Below, piece by piece: positions 27,838 through 36,527 of a stretch of DNA of 64,000 bases; positions within the stretch are counted from its first letter, which is position 1; every line of letters starts with the position of its first letter. The notes under the pieces are model-generated. The model was not told where the DNA came from. It did not search any database and saw nothing but the letters and a program-made list of their open reading frames with translations. Source of the stretch: Streptomyces sp. NBC_01260 (lineage in GTDB: Bacteria; Actinomycetota; Actinomycetes; Streptomycetales; Streptomycetaceae). The stretch spans positions 6,944,001 to 7,008,000 of the forward strand of contig NZ_CP108464.1 of assembly GCF_036226405.1 (NCBI RefSeq), written 5' to 3'. The position numbers and the translations under genes are program-made.

Positions 27838-28626
27838 ATGCTCTCGGCAAAGAACCTGTTCCAGGAGATTCTCGACGACGACGAGTCGTTCCGGCTGTTC
27901 TGCTCCATCGCCGCGGGCGGGGAGTCCCAGGGAGGCTGGGAGAACGGCCGCATCGCCGCCCTCGTGCCCGCGAGCCAGCGCGCGCTGGCCCCCAAGATCG
28001 CCCGGCACGGCGCCGACGAGGACAAGCACGGCCGGATCTTCAACGCCCTGCTGAGGAAGCGCGGTCTGGAGCCTGTCGAGGTCCCGCACGAGACCGACTA
28101 CACGATGCTGCTGGAGAAGTACGGCATCGGCCTCGCCCATGAGCGGCTGGGGCGGGAGGAGCGGCTCGCCGAGCGCGACATCATCACCTACCTCGCGCAC
28201 AGCCGGGTGACCGAACAGCGCGCCTCCGAGCAGATGCGGCTGCTGCGGAAGTACTTCGCCGACCACCCCGACCTGGGCCGCGCGGTGAGGATGATCTCGA
28301 ACGACGAGGACAACCACCTGGCGTACTGCCACGAGGAGCTGCTGCGCCTCGCCCGGTCGGGACACGGCCGTACGATCCAGAGCGTCCTGCGCGAGTGCGC
28401 GCTCGGCGAGATCCGGGTCTACCGCGACGTCAGCCTCGCCGTGATGGGCCACATGGGCCGCATCCTCGGCTGGCCGAGGGCCAAGGCCGCGGCACTGGCG
28501 GCGGGAATCCACGCCGTCTACGCGTACGAGCGCCTCGTGGGCTGGCGGCGCATGGTCAGCCTGGTGCCGCCCGAGCGGCGCGACGCGCTGGGCGGTCCGG
28601 CCGTCCCGGCACCCGAGTACGCCTGA
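27838..28626 (+). CDS. Ferritin-like domain protein
   Basis: A 262-residue all-helical protein. Carboxylate/histidine pairs spaced as in ferritin-like four-helix bundles occur in AGGESQGGWENG, GADEDKHGRIF, SRVTEQRASEQM and SNDEDNHLAYCHEELLR, suggesting a di-iron site. Function is unknown; relatives are annotated only as ferritin-like. The ATG at 27838 has GGAGG about 11 nt upstream; a GTG at 27835 is equally possible and would add one residue. It is convergent with corA. Confidence 0.75.
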   Translation: MLSAKNLFQEILDDDESFRLFCSIAAGGESQGGWENGRIAALVPASQRALAPKIARHGADEDKHGRIFNALLRKRGLEPVEVPHETDYTMLLEKYGIGLAHERLGREERLAERDIITYLAHSRVTEQRASEQMRLLRKYFADHPDLGRAVRMISNDEDNHLAYCHEELLRLARSGHGRTIQSVLRECALGEIRVYRDVSLAVMGHMGRILGWPRAKAAALAAGIHAVYAYERLVGWRRMVSLVPPERRDALGGPAVPAPEYA

Positions 28627-28649
28627 GAGGCTGTCGTCCGGCGCACCCG

Positions 28650-29645
28650 TCAGAGCCAGCCGCGCCGCTTGAACTGGCGGTACAGGCCGAAGACCACGCC
28701 CGCCATCAGCAGGATCACCGCCGGATAGGCCCACGCCCAGCGCAGCTCCGGCATGTGCTTGAAGTTCATGCCGTAGATCCCCGCGACCATCGTCGGCACC
28801 GCCGCCATCGCCGCCCAGGCCGAGATCTTGCGCATGTCGTCGTTCTGCCGCACCCCCATCTGGGCCAGATGCGCGGACAGGATGTCGGAGAGCAGTCGGT
28901 CGAGACCCTCCACCTGCTCGTTGGCGCGCGTCAGATGGTCCTGGACGTCCCGGAAGAACGGCTGCGACTGTTCGCGGACGAAGGGCACCCCCGCGCTCGC
29001 CAGCCGGGCCATCGGGGCGGCCAGCGGGACGGTCGCCCTGCGGAACTCCAGCACCTGGCGCTTGAACGTGTAGATGCGGGCGGCGGTGTTCTTGGAGTCG
29101 CCGGTGGCGGCCGGGGCGAAGACCTCCGTCTCCAGTTCCTCCAGGTCGACCTGGAGCTCGCCCGCGACATCGATGTAGTGGTCCACGACCGCGTCGCTGA
29201 TCGCGTACAGCACCGCGGTGGGCCCGTGCTTGAGCACCTCGGCGTCGGCCTCCAGGCGGCGGCGCACGGCGGCCAGCGGCGCACCGTCACCGTGCCGGAC
29301 CGTCACCACGAACGAGTCGCCTATGAACACCATCAGTTCGTCCGTGCTGACCGTGTCGCTCCCGTGGTCGTACACGACCGGCTTCACCACCGCGAACAGC
29401 GAGTCGTCGTACACCTCCAGCTTCGGGCGCTGGTGCGCGGACAGGGCGTCCTCCACCGCCAGCGGGTGCAGCCCGAACTCGCTGCTGACCAGCTCGAACT
29501 CCTTCTCCGTCGGCTCGTGCAGGCCGATCCACAAGAAGGCGTCACCGGTGGCCCGGGCCTCTTCGAGGGCATCGGAGAAATCGGCCGGGCCGTCGGTGCG
29601 GCGTCCGTCCCGGTAGATGGCGCAGTCCACAATCACGGCGCGCAT
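28650..29645 (-). CDS. corA: CorA-family magnesium/cobalt transporter
   Basis: A 331-residue channel. The soluble funnel (about 1-270) has the long stalk helix (QVDLEELETEVF to LSDILSAHLAQMG). Two C-terminal transmembrane helices carry the signature YGMNF at the pore entrance. The chosen ATG at 29645 gives MRAVIVDCAIYRDG; an upstream ATG in frame would run into the divergent phosphatase promoter. The family moves Mg2+, Co2+ or Ni2+. The C-terminal end KRRGWL is cytoplasmic. Confidence 0.92.
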   Translation of the reverse strand: MRAVIVDCAIYRDGRRTDGPADFSDALEEARATGDAFLWIGLHEPTEKEFELVSSEFGLHPLAVEDALSAHQRPKLEVYDDSLFAVVKPVVYDHGSDTVSTDELMVFIGDSFVVTVRHGDGAPLAAVRRRLEADAEVLKHGPTAVLYAISDAVVDHYIDVAGELQVDLEELETEVFAPAATGDSKNTAARIYTFKRQVLEFRRATVPLAAPMARLASAGVPFVREQSQPFFRDVQDHLTRANEQVEGLDRLLSDILSAHLAQMGVRQNDDMRKISAWAAMAAVPTMVAGIYGMNFKHMPELRWAWAYPAVILLMAGVVFGLYRQFKRRGWL

Positions 29646-29704
29646 TCTGCCCTGCTCCGGTCCCGGGCGCACCTTTGCCGGAGCGTCGGCCTACGCTGGC
29701 CCGT

Positions 29705-30415
29705 ATGCCCACCCTGATCCTCGTACGCCACGGACGCTCCACCGCCAACACTGCCGGGGTGCTCGCGGGCCGGACGCCCGGGGTCGCGCTCGACGAGCGC
29801 GGCGCCGAGCAGGCCGCAGCGCTTCCCGGACGGCTGGCCGCACTGCCCCTCGCCGCGGCCGTCAGCAGCCCCCTGCAGCGCTGCCGCGAGACGCTGCGCC
29901 CGCTGCTCGACGCCCGGCCGGACCTGCCGCTGCACACCGAGGAGCGGATCAGCGAGTGCGACTACGGCGACTGGGCGGGCCGCAAGCTCGCGGAGCTCGC
30001 CGACGAGCCGCTGATGACGGTCGTGCAGCAGCACCCGTCGGCCGCGGCGTTCCCCGGCGGCGAGTCCATGAGAGCGATGCAGGCACGCGCCGTCGACGCG
30101 GTCCGGGAGTGGAACGCGAGGATCGAGGCGGAGCACGGCGAGAACGCCGCCTACGTGATGTGCTCGCACGGGGACATCATCAAGTCCCTTGTCGCCGACG
30201 CGCTCGGCATGCATCTGGACCTCTTCCAGCGGGTCCACGCCGACCCGTGCTCGGTCACCGCGATCCGTTACACCAGGCTCCGGCCCTTCCTGCTGAGGCT
30301 CGGTGACACGGGAGATCTCGCCCCGCTGGCGCCGCGCGAACCGGCCCCCGGCGAGGGCAGGGCGGCCGGCTCGGAGGCGGACGCCGCGGTCGGGGGCGGC
30401 GCTGGGGCACCGTGA
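29705..30415 (+). CDS. Histidine phosphatase (MSMEG_4193-like)
   Basis: A 236-residue phosphoglycerate-mutase-fold phosphatase. Catalytic His is in LILVRHGRSTAN; SSPLQRCRET, ERISECDYGDWAG and VMCSHGDIIKSLVADALGM complete the site. The last 35 residues are a disordered Pro/Ala/Gly tail. It looks leaderless: TACGCT (29692-29697) lies 7 nt before the ATG. It begins the block phosphatase, DUF3090, kinase-like, mshC, which is conserved in mycobacteria as well (Rv2135c-Rv2130c, from memory). Substrate unknown. Confidence 0.88.
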   Translation: MPTLILVRHGRSTANTAGVLAGRTPGVALDERGAEQAAALPGRLAALPLAAAVSSPLQRCRETLRPLLDARPDLPLHTEERISECDYGDWAGRKLAELADEPLMTVVQQHPSAAAFPGGESMRAMQARAVDAVREWNARIEAEHGENAAYVMCSHGDIIKSLVADALGMHLDLFQRVHADPCSVTAIRYTRLRPFLLRLGDTGDLAPLAPREPAPGEGRAAGSEADAAVGGGAGAP

Positions 30416-30520
30416 TCGCTCCGCGCAGTAGGGTGGACGCGCCGTAGGCGCCTTTCCGGGAGGACTCTCCCGGGCCCCGGCCGACCCCTCATCCGCGTCA
30501 AATCACAAGGGAGACAGGAC

Positions 30521-31111
30521 GTGTCCCGTCAGGTGTTCCTCTACGACCCCCCGGACCGTTTCGTGGCCGGTACGGTCGGGCTGCCTGGACGTCGTACGTT
30601 CTTCCTGCAGGCATCCTCAGGCGGACGTGTCACCAGCGTGGCCCTGGAGAAGACCCAAGTCGCCGCGCTCGCCGAGCGGGTGGACGAACTGCTCGACGAA
30701 GTGGTCCGGCGCACCGGGGGGAATTCCCCGGTACCCGCGGTGGCCCCGATGGACGTGACCGACACCGCCCCGCTCGACGTCCCCGTCGAGGAGGAGTTCC
30801 GGGTCGGCACGATGGCACTCGCCTGGGACGGCGAGGAACAGCGCATGATCGTCGAGGCACAGGCCCTGGTCGAGCTGGAGGCGGAATCCGTCGAGGATCT
30901 CGCCGAGGCCGAGGAGCGGCTGCTCCAGGACGAGGAGAACGGCCCGCCGATGCTCCGGGTCCGGCTCAGCGGAGCGCAGGCCCGCGCCTTCGCCAAACGG
31001 GCCCTGGACGTCGTGAACGCCGGCCGCCCGCCGTGCCCGCTGTGCAGCCTCCCGCTCGATCCGGAAGGACACGTATGCCCCCGCCAGAACGGATACCGCC
31101 GCGGGGCCTGA
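30521..31111 (+). CDS. DUF3090 family protein
   Basis: A 196-residue protein starting MSRQVFLYDPPDRFVAGTVGLPGRRTFFLQA, the DUF3090 signature. The middle is acidic and helical. The C-terminus is a small cysteine motif, CPLCSLPLDPEGHVCP (C-x2-C...H-x-C), likely to bind zinc. GTG start with AAGGGAG upstream and a -10-like TAGGGT before that. It overlaps the next gene by 37 bp. The function is unknown; its fixed place between a phosphatase and a kinase-like protein suggests a shared role. Confidence 0.9.
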   Translation: MSRQVFLYDPPDRFVAGTVGLPGRRTFFLQASSGGRVTSVALEKTQVAALAERVDELLDEVVRRTGGNSPVPAVAPMDVTDTAPLDVPVEEEFRVGTMALAWDGEEQRMIVEAQALVELEAESVEDLAEAEERLLQDEENGPPMLRVRLSGAQARAFAKRALDVVNAGRPPCPLCSLPLDPEGHVCPRQNGYRRGA

Positions 31112-31914
31112 CCGGCGCCGGGCGGCTGACCCTGCTCGGCAAGGGCGAGCTCACCGTCCTCGGACAGGTCCGGGGGGCCTCCAACGCCGTGCTGTACTGC
31201 TCGGTCGCGTACGAGGGCGAGCAGGCGCACTGCGTCTACAAGCCGGTGGCCGGCGAGCAGCCCCTGTGGGACTTCCCCGACGGCACGCTCGCCCAGCGCG
31301 AGGTGGCCGCCTACGAGATCTCCGAGGTGACGGGCTGGGGCCTGGTGCCGCCGACCGTGCTGCGGGACGGTCCGTACGGCCAGGGCATGTGCCAGCTGTG
31401 GATCGAGGCGGCGGCGCAGGACGAGGACGGCCCCGGGCTGCTCGCACTCGTCGAGGACGAGGAGCCGGGCGAGGGCTGGAAGGCCGTGGCCCTCGCCGAG
31501 GTCGGTGAGGGCAGGACGGCGCTGCTGGTCCACGCGGACGACCCCAGGCTGCGGCGGCTCGCGGTCCTCGACGCGGTGATCAACAACGGCGACCGGAAGG
31601 GCGGACACCTGCTGCCCGCGCCCGACGGCCGGCTGTACGGCATCGACCACGGCGTCACCTTCAACGCCGAGGACAAGCTGCGCACCCTGCTGTGGGGCTG
31701 GGCGGGCGAGCCGTTGCCGACGGAGGCGGTGGAGGTCCTGGACCGGCTCGCCGGGGAGCTGGAGCCGGGGGCCGCGCTGGTCACCCGGCTGGGGGAACTG
31801 ATCACCGGGGCCGAGATCGAGGCACTGCGGGCCCGTGTGGCGGGGCTGCGGTCCACGGGACTCCACCGGGAGCCGAGCGGTGGGTGGCCGGCCATTCCGT
31901 GGCCGCCGGTCTAG
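31075..31914 (+). CDS. SCO1664-family atypical kinase-like protein
   Basis: A 279-residue protein of the TIGR03843 (SCO1664) family, which has the look of a PI3/4-kinase- or HipA-like atypical kinase. Candidate residues: Lys56 in CVYKPVAGE (ATP-binding lysine), Asp173 in NNGDRKGGHLL (catalytic loop) and Asp191 in YGIDHGVTF (metal-binding, DFG-like). The start overlaps the end of DUF3090 by 37 bp, with GGAAGGA upstream, so the two are coupled. The substrate is unknown. The kinase reading is inference from motifs; no activity has been shown that I know of. Confidence 0.85.
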   Translation: MPPPERIPPRGLTGAGRLTLLGKGELTVLGQVRGASNAVLYCSVAYEGEQAHCVYKPVAGEQPLWDFPDGTLAQREVAAYEISEVTGWGLVPPTVLRDGPYGQGMCQLWIEAAAQDEDGPGLLALVEDEEPGEGWKAVALAEVGEGRTALLVHADDPRLRRLAVLDAVINNGDRKGGHLLPAPDGRLYGIDHGVTFNAEDKLRTLLWGWAGEPLPTEAVEVLDRLAGELEPGAALVTRLGELITGAEIEALRARVAGLRSTGLHREPSGGWPAIPWPPV

Positions 31915-32080
31915 GTACGGCCCGGCGGGAGGCCCCTGGTGCGGGCACCTCTCCCGGACCGGTCCGGGTACGCGACCGGGGGAGCGAGGCACTTTTCGGG
32001 GCCGTGCGCAAGGGTGCCTCTTCGGACAGGTTCCCCCCTCCGGTTCGTATCCGGAAGCCGCGTCCGGTTAGGCTCGTCGC

Positions 32081-33310
32081 ATGCATGCCTGGCCCGCTTC
32101 TGAGGTCCCCGCCCTGCCTGGCAAGGGCCGCGACCTTCGGATCCACGACACCGCGACCGGCGGACGGATCACCCTTGACCCCGGTCCCGTCGCCCGCATC
32201 TATGTCTGCGGCATCACGCCGTACGACGCGACCCATATGGGTCATGCGGCGACCTACAACGCGTTCGACCTCGTTCAGCGCGTGTGGCTCGACACCAAGC
32301 GGCAGATTCACTATGTCCAGAACGTGACCGACGTGGACGATCCGCTGCTGGAGCGGGCCGTGCGCGACGGTCAGGACTGGACCGAGCTCGCCGAGCGCGA
32401 GACGGCCCTGTTCCGCGAGGACATGACTGCCCTGCGCATGCTCCCGCCGCAGCACTACATCGGAGCCGTCGAGGCGATACCCGGCATCGTGCCGCTCGTC
32501 GAACGACTCCGGGACGCGGGCGCCGCCTACGACCTCGACGGCGATGTGTACTTCTCCGTCGACACCGACCCGCGCTTCGGCCAGGTCTCCAACCTGGACA
32601 CCGAGGCGATGCGACTGCTCTCCGCCGAGCGCGGCGGCGACCCGGAGCGCCCGGGGAAGAAGAACCCCCTCGACCCGATGCTCTGGATGGCCGCCCGCGA
32701 GGGCGAGCCGAGCTGGGACGGCGCCTCGCTCGGCGCCGGCCGGCCCGGCTGGCACATCGAGTGCGTCGCCATCGCCCTGGACCATCTCGGCATGGGCTTC
32801 GACGTCCAGGGAGGCGGCTCCGACCTCGCCTTCCCGCACCACGAGATGGGCGCCTCGCACGCCCAGGTGCTGACCGGCGAGCACCCGTTCGCCCAGGCGT
32901 ACGTGCACGCCGGAATGGTCGGCCTGGACGGCGAGAAGATGTCGAAGTCCAAGGGGAACCTGGTCTTCGTCTCGGTGCTCCGCCGCGACGGCGTGGACCC
33001 GGCGGCGATCCGCCTCGCCCTGCTCTCGCACCACTACCGGTCCGACTGGGAGTGGACCGACCAGGTGCTCGCCGACGCGGTGGAGCGTCTCGCGCGCTGG
33101 CGCGCCGCCGTCTCGCGGCCCGACGGGCTCTGTGCCGACGCCCTGGTCGAGGAGGTCCGCGAGGCCCTCGCCGACGATCTGGACGCCCCGGCGGCCCTGG
33201 CCGCCGTGGACCGCTGGGCCGAGCGGCAGACCGCCGGGGGCGGCACGGACGAGGGGGCGCCGGGACTGGTCTCGCGCACCGTCGACGCGCTGCTCGGTGT
33301 CGCGCTGTAA
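32081..33310 (+). CDS. mshC: L-cysteine:1D-myo-inosityl 2-amino-2-deoxy-alpha-D-glucopyranoside ligase
   Basis: A 409-residue mycothiol biosynthesis enzyme (EC 6.3.1.13), a class I cysteinyl-tRNA-synthetase-like ligase without the tRNA-binding domain. The HIGH-like motif is [10 protein letters not shown] and KMSKS is EKMSKSKGN. Zinc ligands are in [19 protein letters not shown] and [11 protein letters not shown]. It joins cysteine to GlcN-Ins using ATP. Promoter TAGGCT (32069-32074) ends 6 nt before the ATG, indicating a leaderless transcript. It completes the conserved phosphatase/DUF3090/kinase-like/mshC block. Confidence 0.96.
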   Translation: MHAWPASEVPALPGKGRDLRIHDTATGGRITLDPGPVARIYVCGITPYDATHMGHAATYNAFDLVQRVWLDTKRQIHYVQNVTDVDDPLLERAVRDGQDWTELAERETALFREDMTALRMLPPQHYIGAVEAIPGIVPLVERLRDAGAAYDLDGDVYFSVDTDPRFGQVSNLDTEAMRLLSAERGGDPERPGKKNPLDPMLWMAAREGEPSWDGASLGAGRPGWHIECVAIALDHLGMGFDVQGGGSDLAFPHHEMGASHAQVLTGEHPFAQAYVHAGMVGLDGEKMSKSKGNLVFVSVLRRDGVDPAAIRLALLSHHYRSDWEWTDQVLADAVERLARWRAAVSRPDGLCADALVEEVREALADDLDAPAALAAVDRWAERQTAGGGTDEGAPGLVSRTVDALLGVAL

Positions 33311-33335
33311 CTGCCCGCAGGATCAGCTCCGTTCA

Positions 33336-33379
33336 CCGGCCCCGAACTTCTTGATGAAGTTCGGGGCCGGTTCCGTTTT
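33336..33379 (+). terminator. Terminator downstream of mshC
   Basis: CCGGCCCCGAACTTC (33336-33350) and GAAGTTCGGGGCCGG (33356-33370) are perfect arms with loop TTGAT, followed by TTCCGTTTT: a classical intrinsic terminator. Confidence 0.93.
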
Positions 33380-33403
33380 GTCCATGGTCAAATGCTCGGT
33401 GTT

Positions 33404-33416
33404 GCGCTAAAAGCGC
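33404..33416. promoter_or_regulatory. Palindrome at the start of the GH31 gene
   Basis: GCGCTAAAAGCGC is a perfect 5-bp inverted repeat with a 3-bp centre, four bases before the ATG. It overlaps TAAAAG (33408-33413), which would serve as a -10 for a leaderless transcript. A repressor bound there would block the promoter. Regulator unknown. Confidence 0.45.
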
Positions 33417-33419
33417 TCT

Positions 33420-36400
33420 ATGCAATCATCAACGCGCATCAGAACGGCAGTAGTTGCAGCGCTGCTGGGACTGTTCGCCGTCCTCTCGGGACCGGGCAGT
33501 GCACAGGCGGATCAGGCCGCCCCCGCTGAGTCGACGGTCGGCGGTCTCACCGGCTTCTCGGCCGACGGATCCGTCTACCACCTGCGTGCGGGGGCCGCCG
33601 AGGCCCGCGTCAGCTTCGTTTCGGCCGAGACCTTCCGGATCGAGCTCGCCCCGGACGGCACGTTCTCCGACCCGGCCGGCGACGCCATGGTCCTGCCCCA
33701 GGGATCCCCGCCCCGCACCCGGTGGAAGGAGCGGAGCGACCGCTACGACCTCTCCACCGGTGACATCACGCTGCGTGCCTACAAGTCCCCGCTGCGATTC
33801 GCCCTGTACCGGGCCGACGGCAGCCGGGTCTGGTCCGAGGCGAAGGGGCTGAGCTGGGACGGCGAGAAGACCACCCAGACCCTCGCGCGCGGCGGCGACG
33901 AGCAGTTCTACGGCGCCGGTATGCAGAACGGCCGCGGCAACACCTCGCACCGGGGCCAGACCGTCGAGGTCGGAGTCGACTACAACTGGGACGACGGCGG
34001 CCACCCCAACTCGGTGCCGTTCTACCTCTCGTCGGCCGGCTACGGCGTGTTCCGCAACACCTTCGCGCCGGGCACCTACGCCTTCAACGACCCGGTCACC
34101 ACCAGCGCCCAGGAACAGCGCTTCGACGCCTACTACTTCGCGGGTGACGCCAAGGACGTCATAGGCCAGTACACGAAGCTCACCGGCAAGCCGTTCCTGC
34201 CGCCGGTGTACGGCATGGAGATCGGCGACGCCGACTGCTACCTGCACAACGCCAACCGCGGCGAGCGTCACACCCTGGACGCCCTCAAGGTCGCCGACGG
34301 CTATGTCGAGAACGACATGCCGAACGGCTGGATGCTCGTCAACGACGGCTACGGCTGCGGCCACGAGGACCTCGCCGAGACCTCCAAGGGCCTCCAGGAC
34401 CGCGACATGCAGCTCGGCCTGTGGACCCAGGACGGCATCGACAAGATCGCCGAACAGGTCAAGGCCGGCCAGCGCGTCGCCAAGCTCGACGTCGCCTGGA
34501 TCGGGGACGGCTACAAGTTCGCCCTGGACGGCTGCAAGGACGCGTACAAGGGCATCGAGGACAACAGCGACGCCCGCGGCTTCACCTACGCCCCCGAGAG
34601 CTGGGCGGGCGCGCAGCGCTGCGGTGTCCAGTGGTCCGGCGACCAGTACGGCACCTGGGACTACATCCGCTGGCAGATCCCGACCTACGCGGGCGCCACG
34701 ATGTCCGGCCTCGCCTACACCACCGGCGACGTCGACGGCATCTTCGGCGGCAGCGCCAAGACGTACACCCGTGACCTCCAGTGGAAGATGTTCCTGGGGA
34801 CCACGATGACCATGGACGGCTGGGCGGCCAGCGACAAGCAGCCCTTCCGGTACGGCGAGCCGTACACCTCCATCAACCGCGACTACCTGAAGCTCAAGGA
34901 GTCGCTGCTGCCCTACCAGTACTCCTACGCGCACGAGGCCACGAAGACCGGCGTCGGCATGGTCCGTCCGCTGGTGCTGGAGTACCCGGACGACCCGAAG
35001 GCCGCGACGGACGCGGCGAAGTACGAGTTCATGTCCGGCGAGGACTTCCTCGTCGCCCCGGTCTACCAGGACACCACCGAGCGCGACGGCATCTACCTGC
35101 CGAAGGGCACCTGGACCGACTACTGGACCGGGCGGACCTACCAGGGCCCGACCACCGTCAACGACTACAGCGCCCCGCTCGACACCCTGCCGCTGTTCGT
35201 CAAGGGCGGCGCCGCCGTGCCGATGTGGCCCGGCATCCGCTCGTACCAGGACCGCACCGCCGGCTCCCCGCTGGCCTGGGACATCTACCCGCAGGGCACG
35301 TCCTCGTTCACCCTGTACGAGGACGACGGCGTGACCCGCGAGCACCGCGACGGCGCGTACGCGACCCAGACGGCCGAGGTCCGCGCACCGGCCGGGGGCG
35401 GGGGCGACATCACCGTGAACATCGGTGAGAGCAAGGGGAAGTTCACCGGGAAGCAGAGCAGCCGCCCGTACGAGTTCAGCGTGCACACCGGCTCGGAGCC
35501 GAGCGCGGTGAAGCTCACCGGCAAGCTGCCCCGGCTCGGCTCGGCCGCCGCGTACGCCTCGGCGAAGCAGGGCTGGTGGTACGACCGGGACGACCGCGGT
35601 GGCGTCGTGAAGATCAAGACCGCCCCGCTGTCCACGGGCAAGAAGTTCTCGGTGAAGCTGGAGAGGACCAGCGCGGTCGGCGGACGGAACGCGGCCGCGA
35701 CGGCCACCGTCTCCGCGCCGCAGGGCCAGGAGGTCGGCGCGGGCGCCCCGGCCACCGTCGCCGTCGACGTCACCGCCGGCAAGGCCGATGTCACGGACGC
35801 CGTGGTCTCCCTGGACGTCCCCAAGGGCTGGCAGGCCACTTTGGCCAAGGCCGTGCAGCGGATCCCGGCGGGCACCACCCGGCGGGTCGAGGTGTCGGTC
35901 ACCCCGGCGAAGGACGCCGCGGCGGGGGAGGCGCGGATCACCGCGCTCGCCCGCTACCGGTCCGCGGGCGAATCCCGTACGGCGGTCCAGCGGATCGCCG
36001 CCGCGGTGATGCCGCCGCCGCCCACCGGTGAGGTGTGGGCGAGCGATCTGGAGTGGCTGAGTTCGGTCAACGGCTACGGTCCGGCGGAGCGCGACCGCAG
36101 CAACGGCGAATCGGGCGCGGCCGACGGCGGCCCGCTCACACTGGCCGGGAAGGTGTACGAGAAGGGGATCGGCACCCATGCCGACTCCGACATCGAGGTC
36201 TATCTCGGCGGACAGTGCTCGAAGTTCACCGCGGACGCGGGGATCGACGACGAGATCAACGGATACGGCGAGGTGGCGTTCTCCGTCGAGGCCGACGGCA
36301 AGGTGCTCTGGACCTCGCCGAAGGTGACCGGGGCGTCGGCGGCCGTACCGGTCGACGTGCCGCTCGACGGCGCACGCCATGTGCGTCTGAAGGTCACGGA

Positions 36401-36464
36401 CACCAATGGGTCCAAGACCGGCGACCACGGCGACTGGGGCGCCGCGCGCTTCACCTGCTCCTGA
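33420..36464 (+). CDS. Secreted GH31 glycosidase with C-terminal NPCBM domain
   Basis: A 1014-residue exported enzyme. Signal peptide 1-30 (ending GSAQA), N-terminal beta-sandwich (about 40-235), GH31 TIM barrel (about 255-590), proximal C-terminal beta domains, an NEW3-type Ig-like domain (about 735-855) and a C-terminal NPCBM carbohydrate-binding domain (about 865-1014, EVWASDLEWLSSVNGYG to ARFTCS). The nucleophile is Asp357 in KLDVAWIGDG and the likely acid/base is Asp408 in WSGDQYGTWD. GH31 enzymes cleave alpha-glucosides, alpha-xylosides or alpha-galactosides; NPCBM is common on galactose-specific enzymes, so an alpha-galactosidase-like role is possible. No Shine-Dalgarno is seen before the ATG. 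Confidence 0.9.
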   Translation: MQSSTRIRTAVVAALLGLFAVLSGPGSAQADQAAPAESTVGGLTGFSADGSVYHLRAGAAEARVSFVSAETFRIELAPDGTFSDPAGDAMVLPQGSPPRTRWKERSDRYDLSTGDITLRAYKSPLRFALYRADGSRVWSEAKGLSWDGEKTTQTLARGGDEQFYGAGMQNGRGNTSHRGQTVEVGVDYNWDDGGHPNSVPFYLSSAGYGVFRNTFAPGTYAFNDPVTTSAQEQRFDAYYFAGDAKDVIGQYTKLTGKPFLPPVYGMEIGDADCYLHNANRGERHTLDALKVADGYVENDMPNGWMLVNDGYGCGHEDLAETSKGLQDRDMQLGLWTQDGIDKIAEQVKAGQRVAKLDVAWIGDGYKFALDGCKDAYKGIEDNSDARGFTYAPESWAGAQRCGVQWSGDQYGTWDYIRWQIPTYAGATMSGLAYTTGDVDGIFGGSAKTYTRDLQWKMFLGTTMTMDGWAASDKQPFRYGEPYTSINRDYLKLKESLLPYQYSYAHEATKTGVGMVRPLVLEYPDDPKAATDAAKYEFMSGEDFLVAPVYQDTTERDGIYLPKGTWTDYWTGRTYQGPTTVNDYSAPLDTLPLFVKGGAAVPMWPGIRSYQDRTAGSPLAWDIYPQGTSSFTLYEDDGVTREHRDGAYATQTAEVRAPAGGGGDITVNIGESKGKFTGKQSSRPYEFSVHTGSEPSAVKLTGKLPRLGSAAAYASAKQGWWYDRDDRGGVVKIKTAPLSTGKKFSVKLERTSAVGGRNAAATATVSAPQGQEVGAGAPATVAVDVTAGKADVTDAVVSLDVPKGWQATLAKAVQRIPAGTTRRVEVSVTPAKDAAAGEARITALARYRSAGESRTAVQRIAAAVMPPPPTGEVWASDLEWLSSVNGYGPAERDRSNGESGAADGGPLTLAGKVYEKGIGTHADSDIEVYLGGQCSKFTADAGIDDEINGYGEVAFSVEADGKVLWTSPKVTGASAAVPVDVPLDGARHVRLKVTDTNGSKTGDHGDWGAARFTCS

Positions 36465-36482
36465 ATGTCCGCAGTGAAGCGA

Positions 36483-36516
36483 GGGAGCCGGGCGGGTGTC
36501 CACCCGCCCGGCTCCC
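36483..36516. terminator. Bidirectional terminator between GH31 and parJ genes
   Basis: Perfect 16-bp arms GGGAGCCGGGCGGGTG (36483-36498) and CACCCGCCCGGCTCCC (36501-36516) separated by TC, between convergent genes. Confidence 0.9.
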
Positions 36517-36527
36517 GGCTGTCCGGA

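Noticed and set aside
33429..36503. A minus-strand open frame of about 1024 codons opposite the GH31 gene.
   Set aside because: It is a shadow: repetitive valine/leucine/arginine composition and no start signal or domain.
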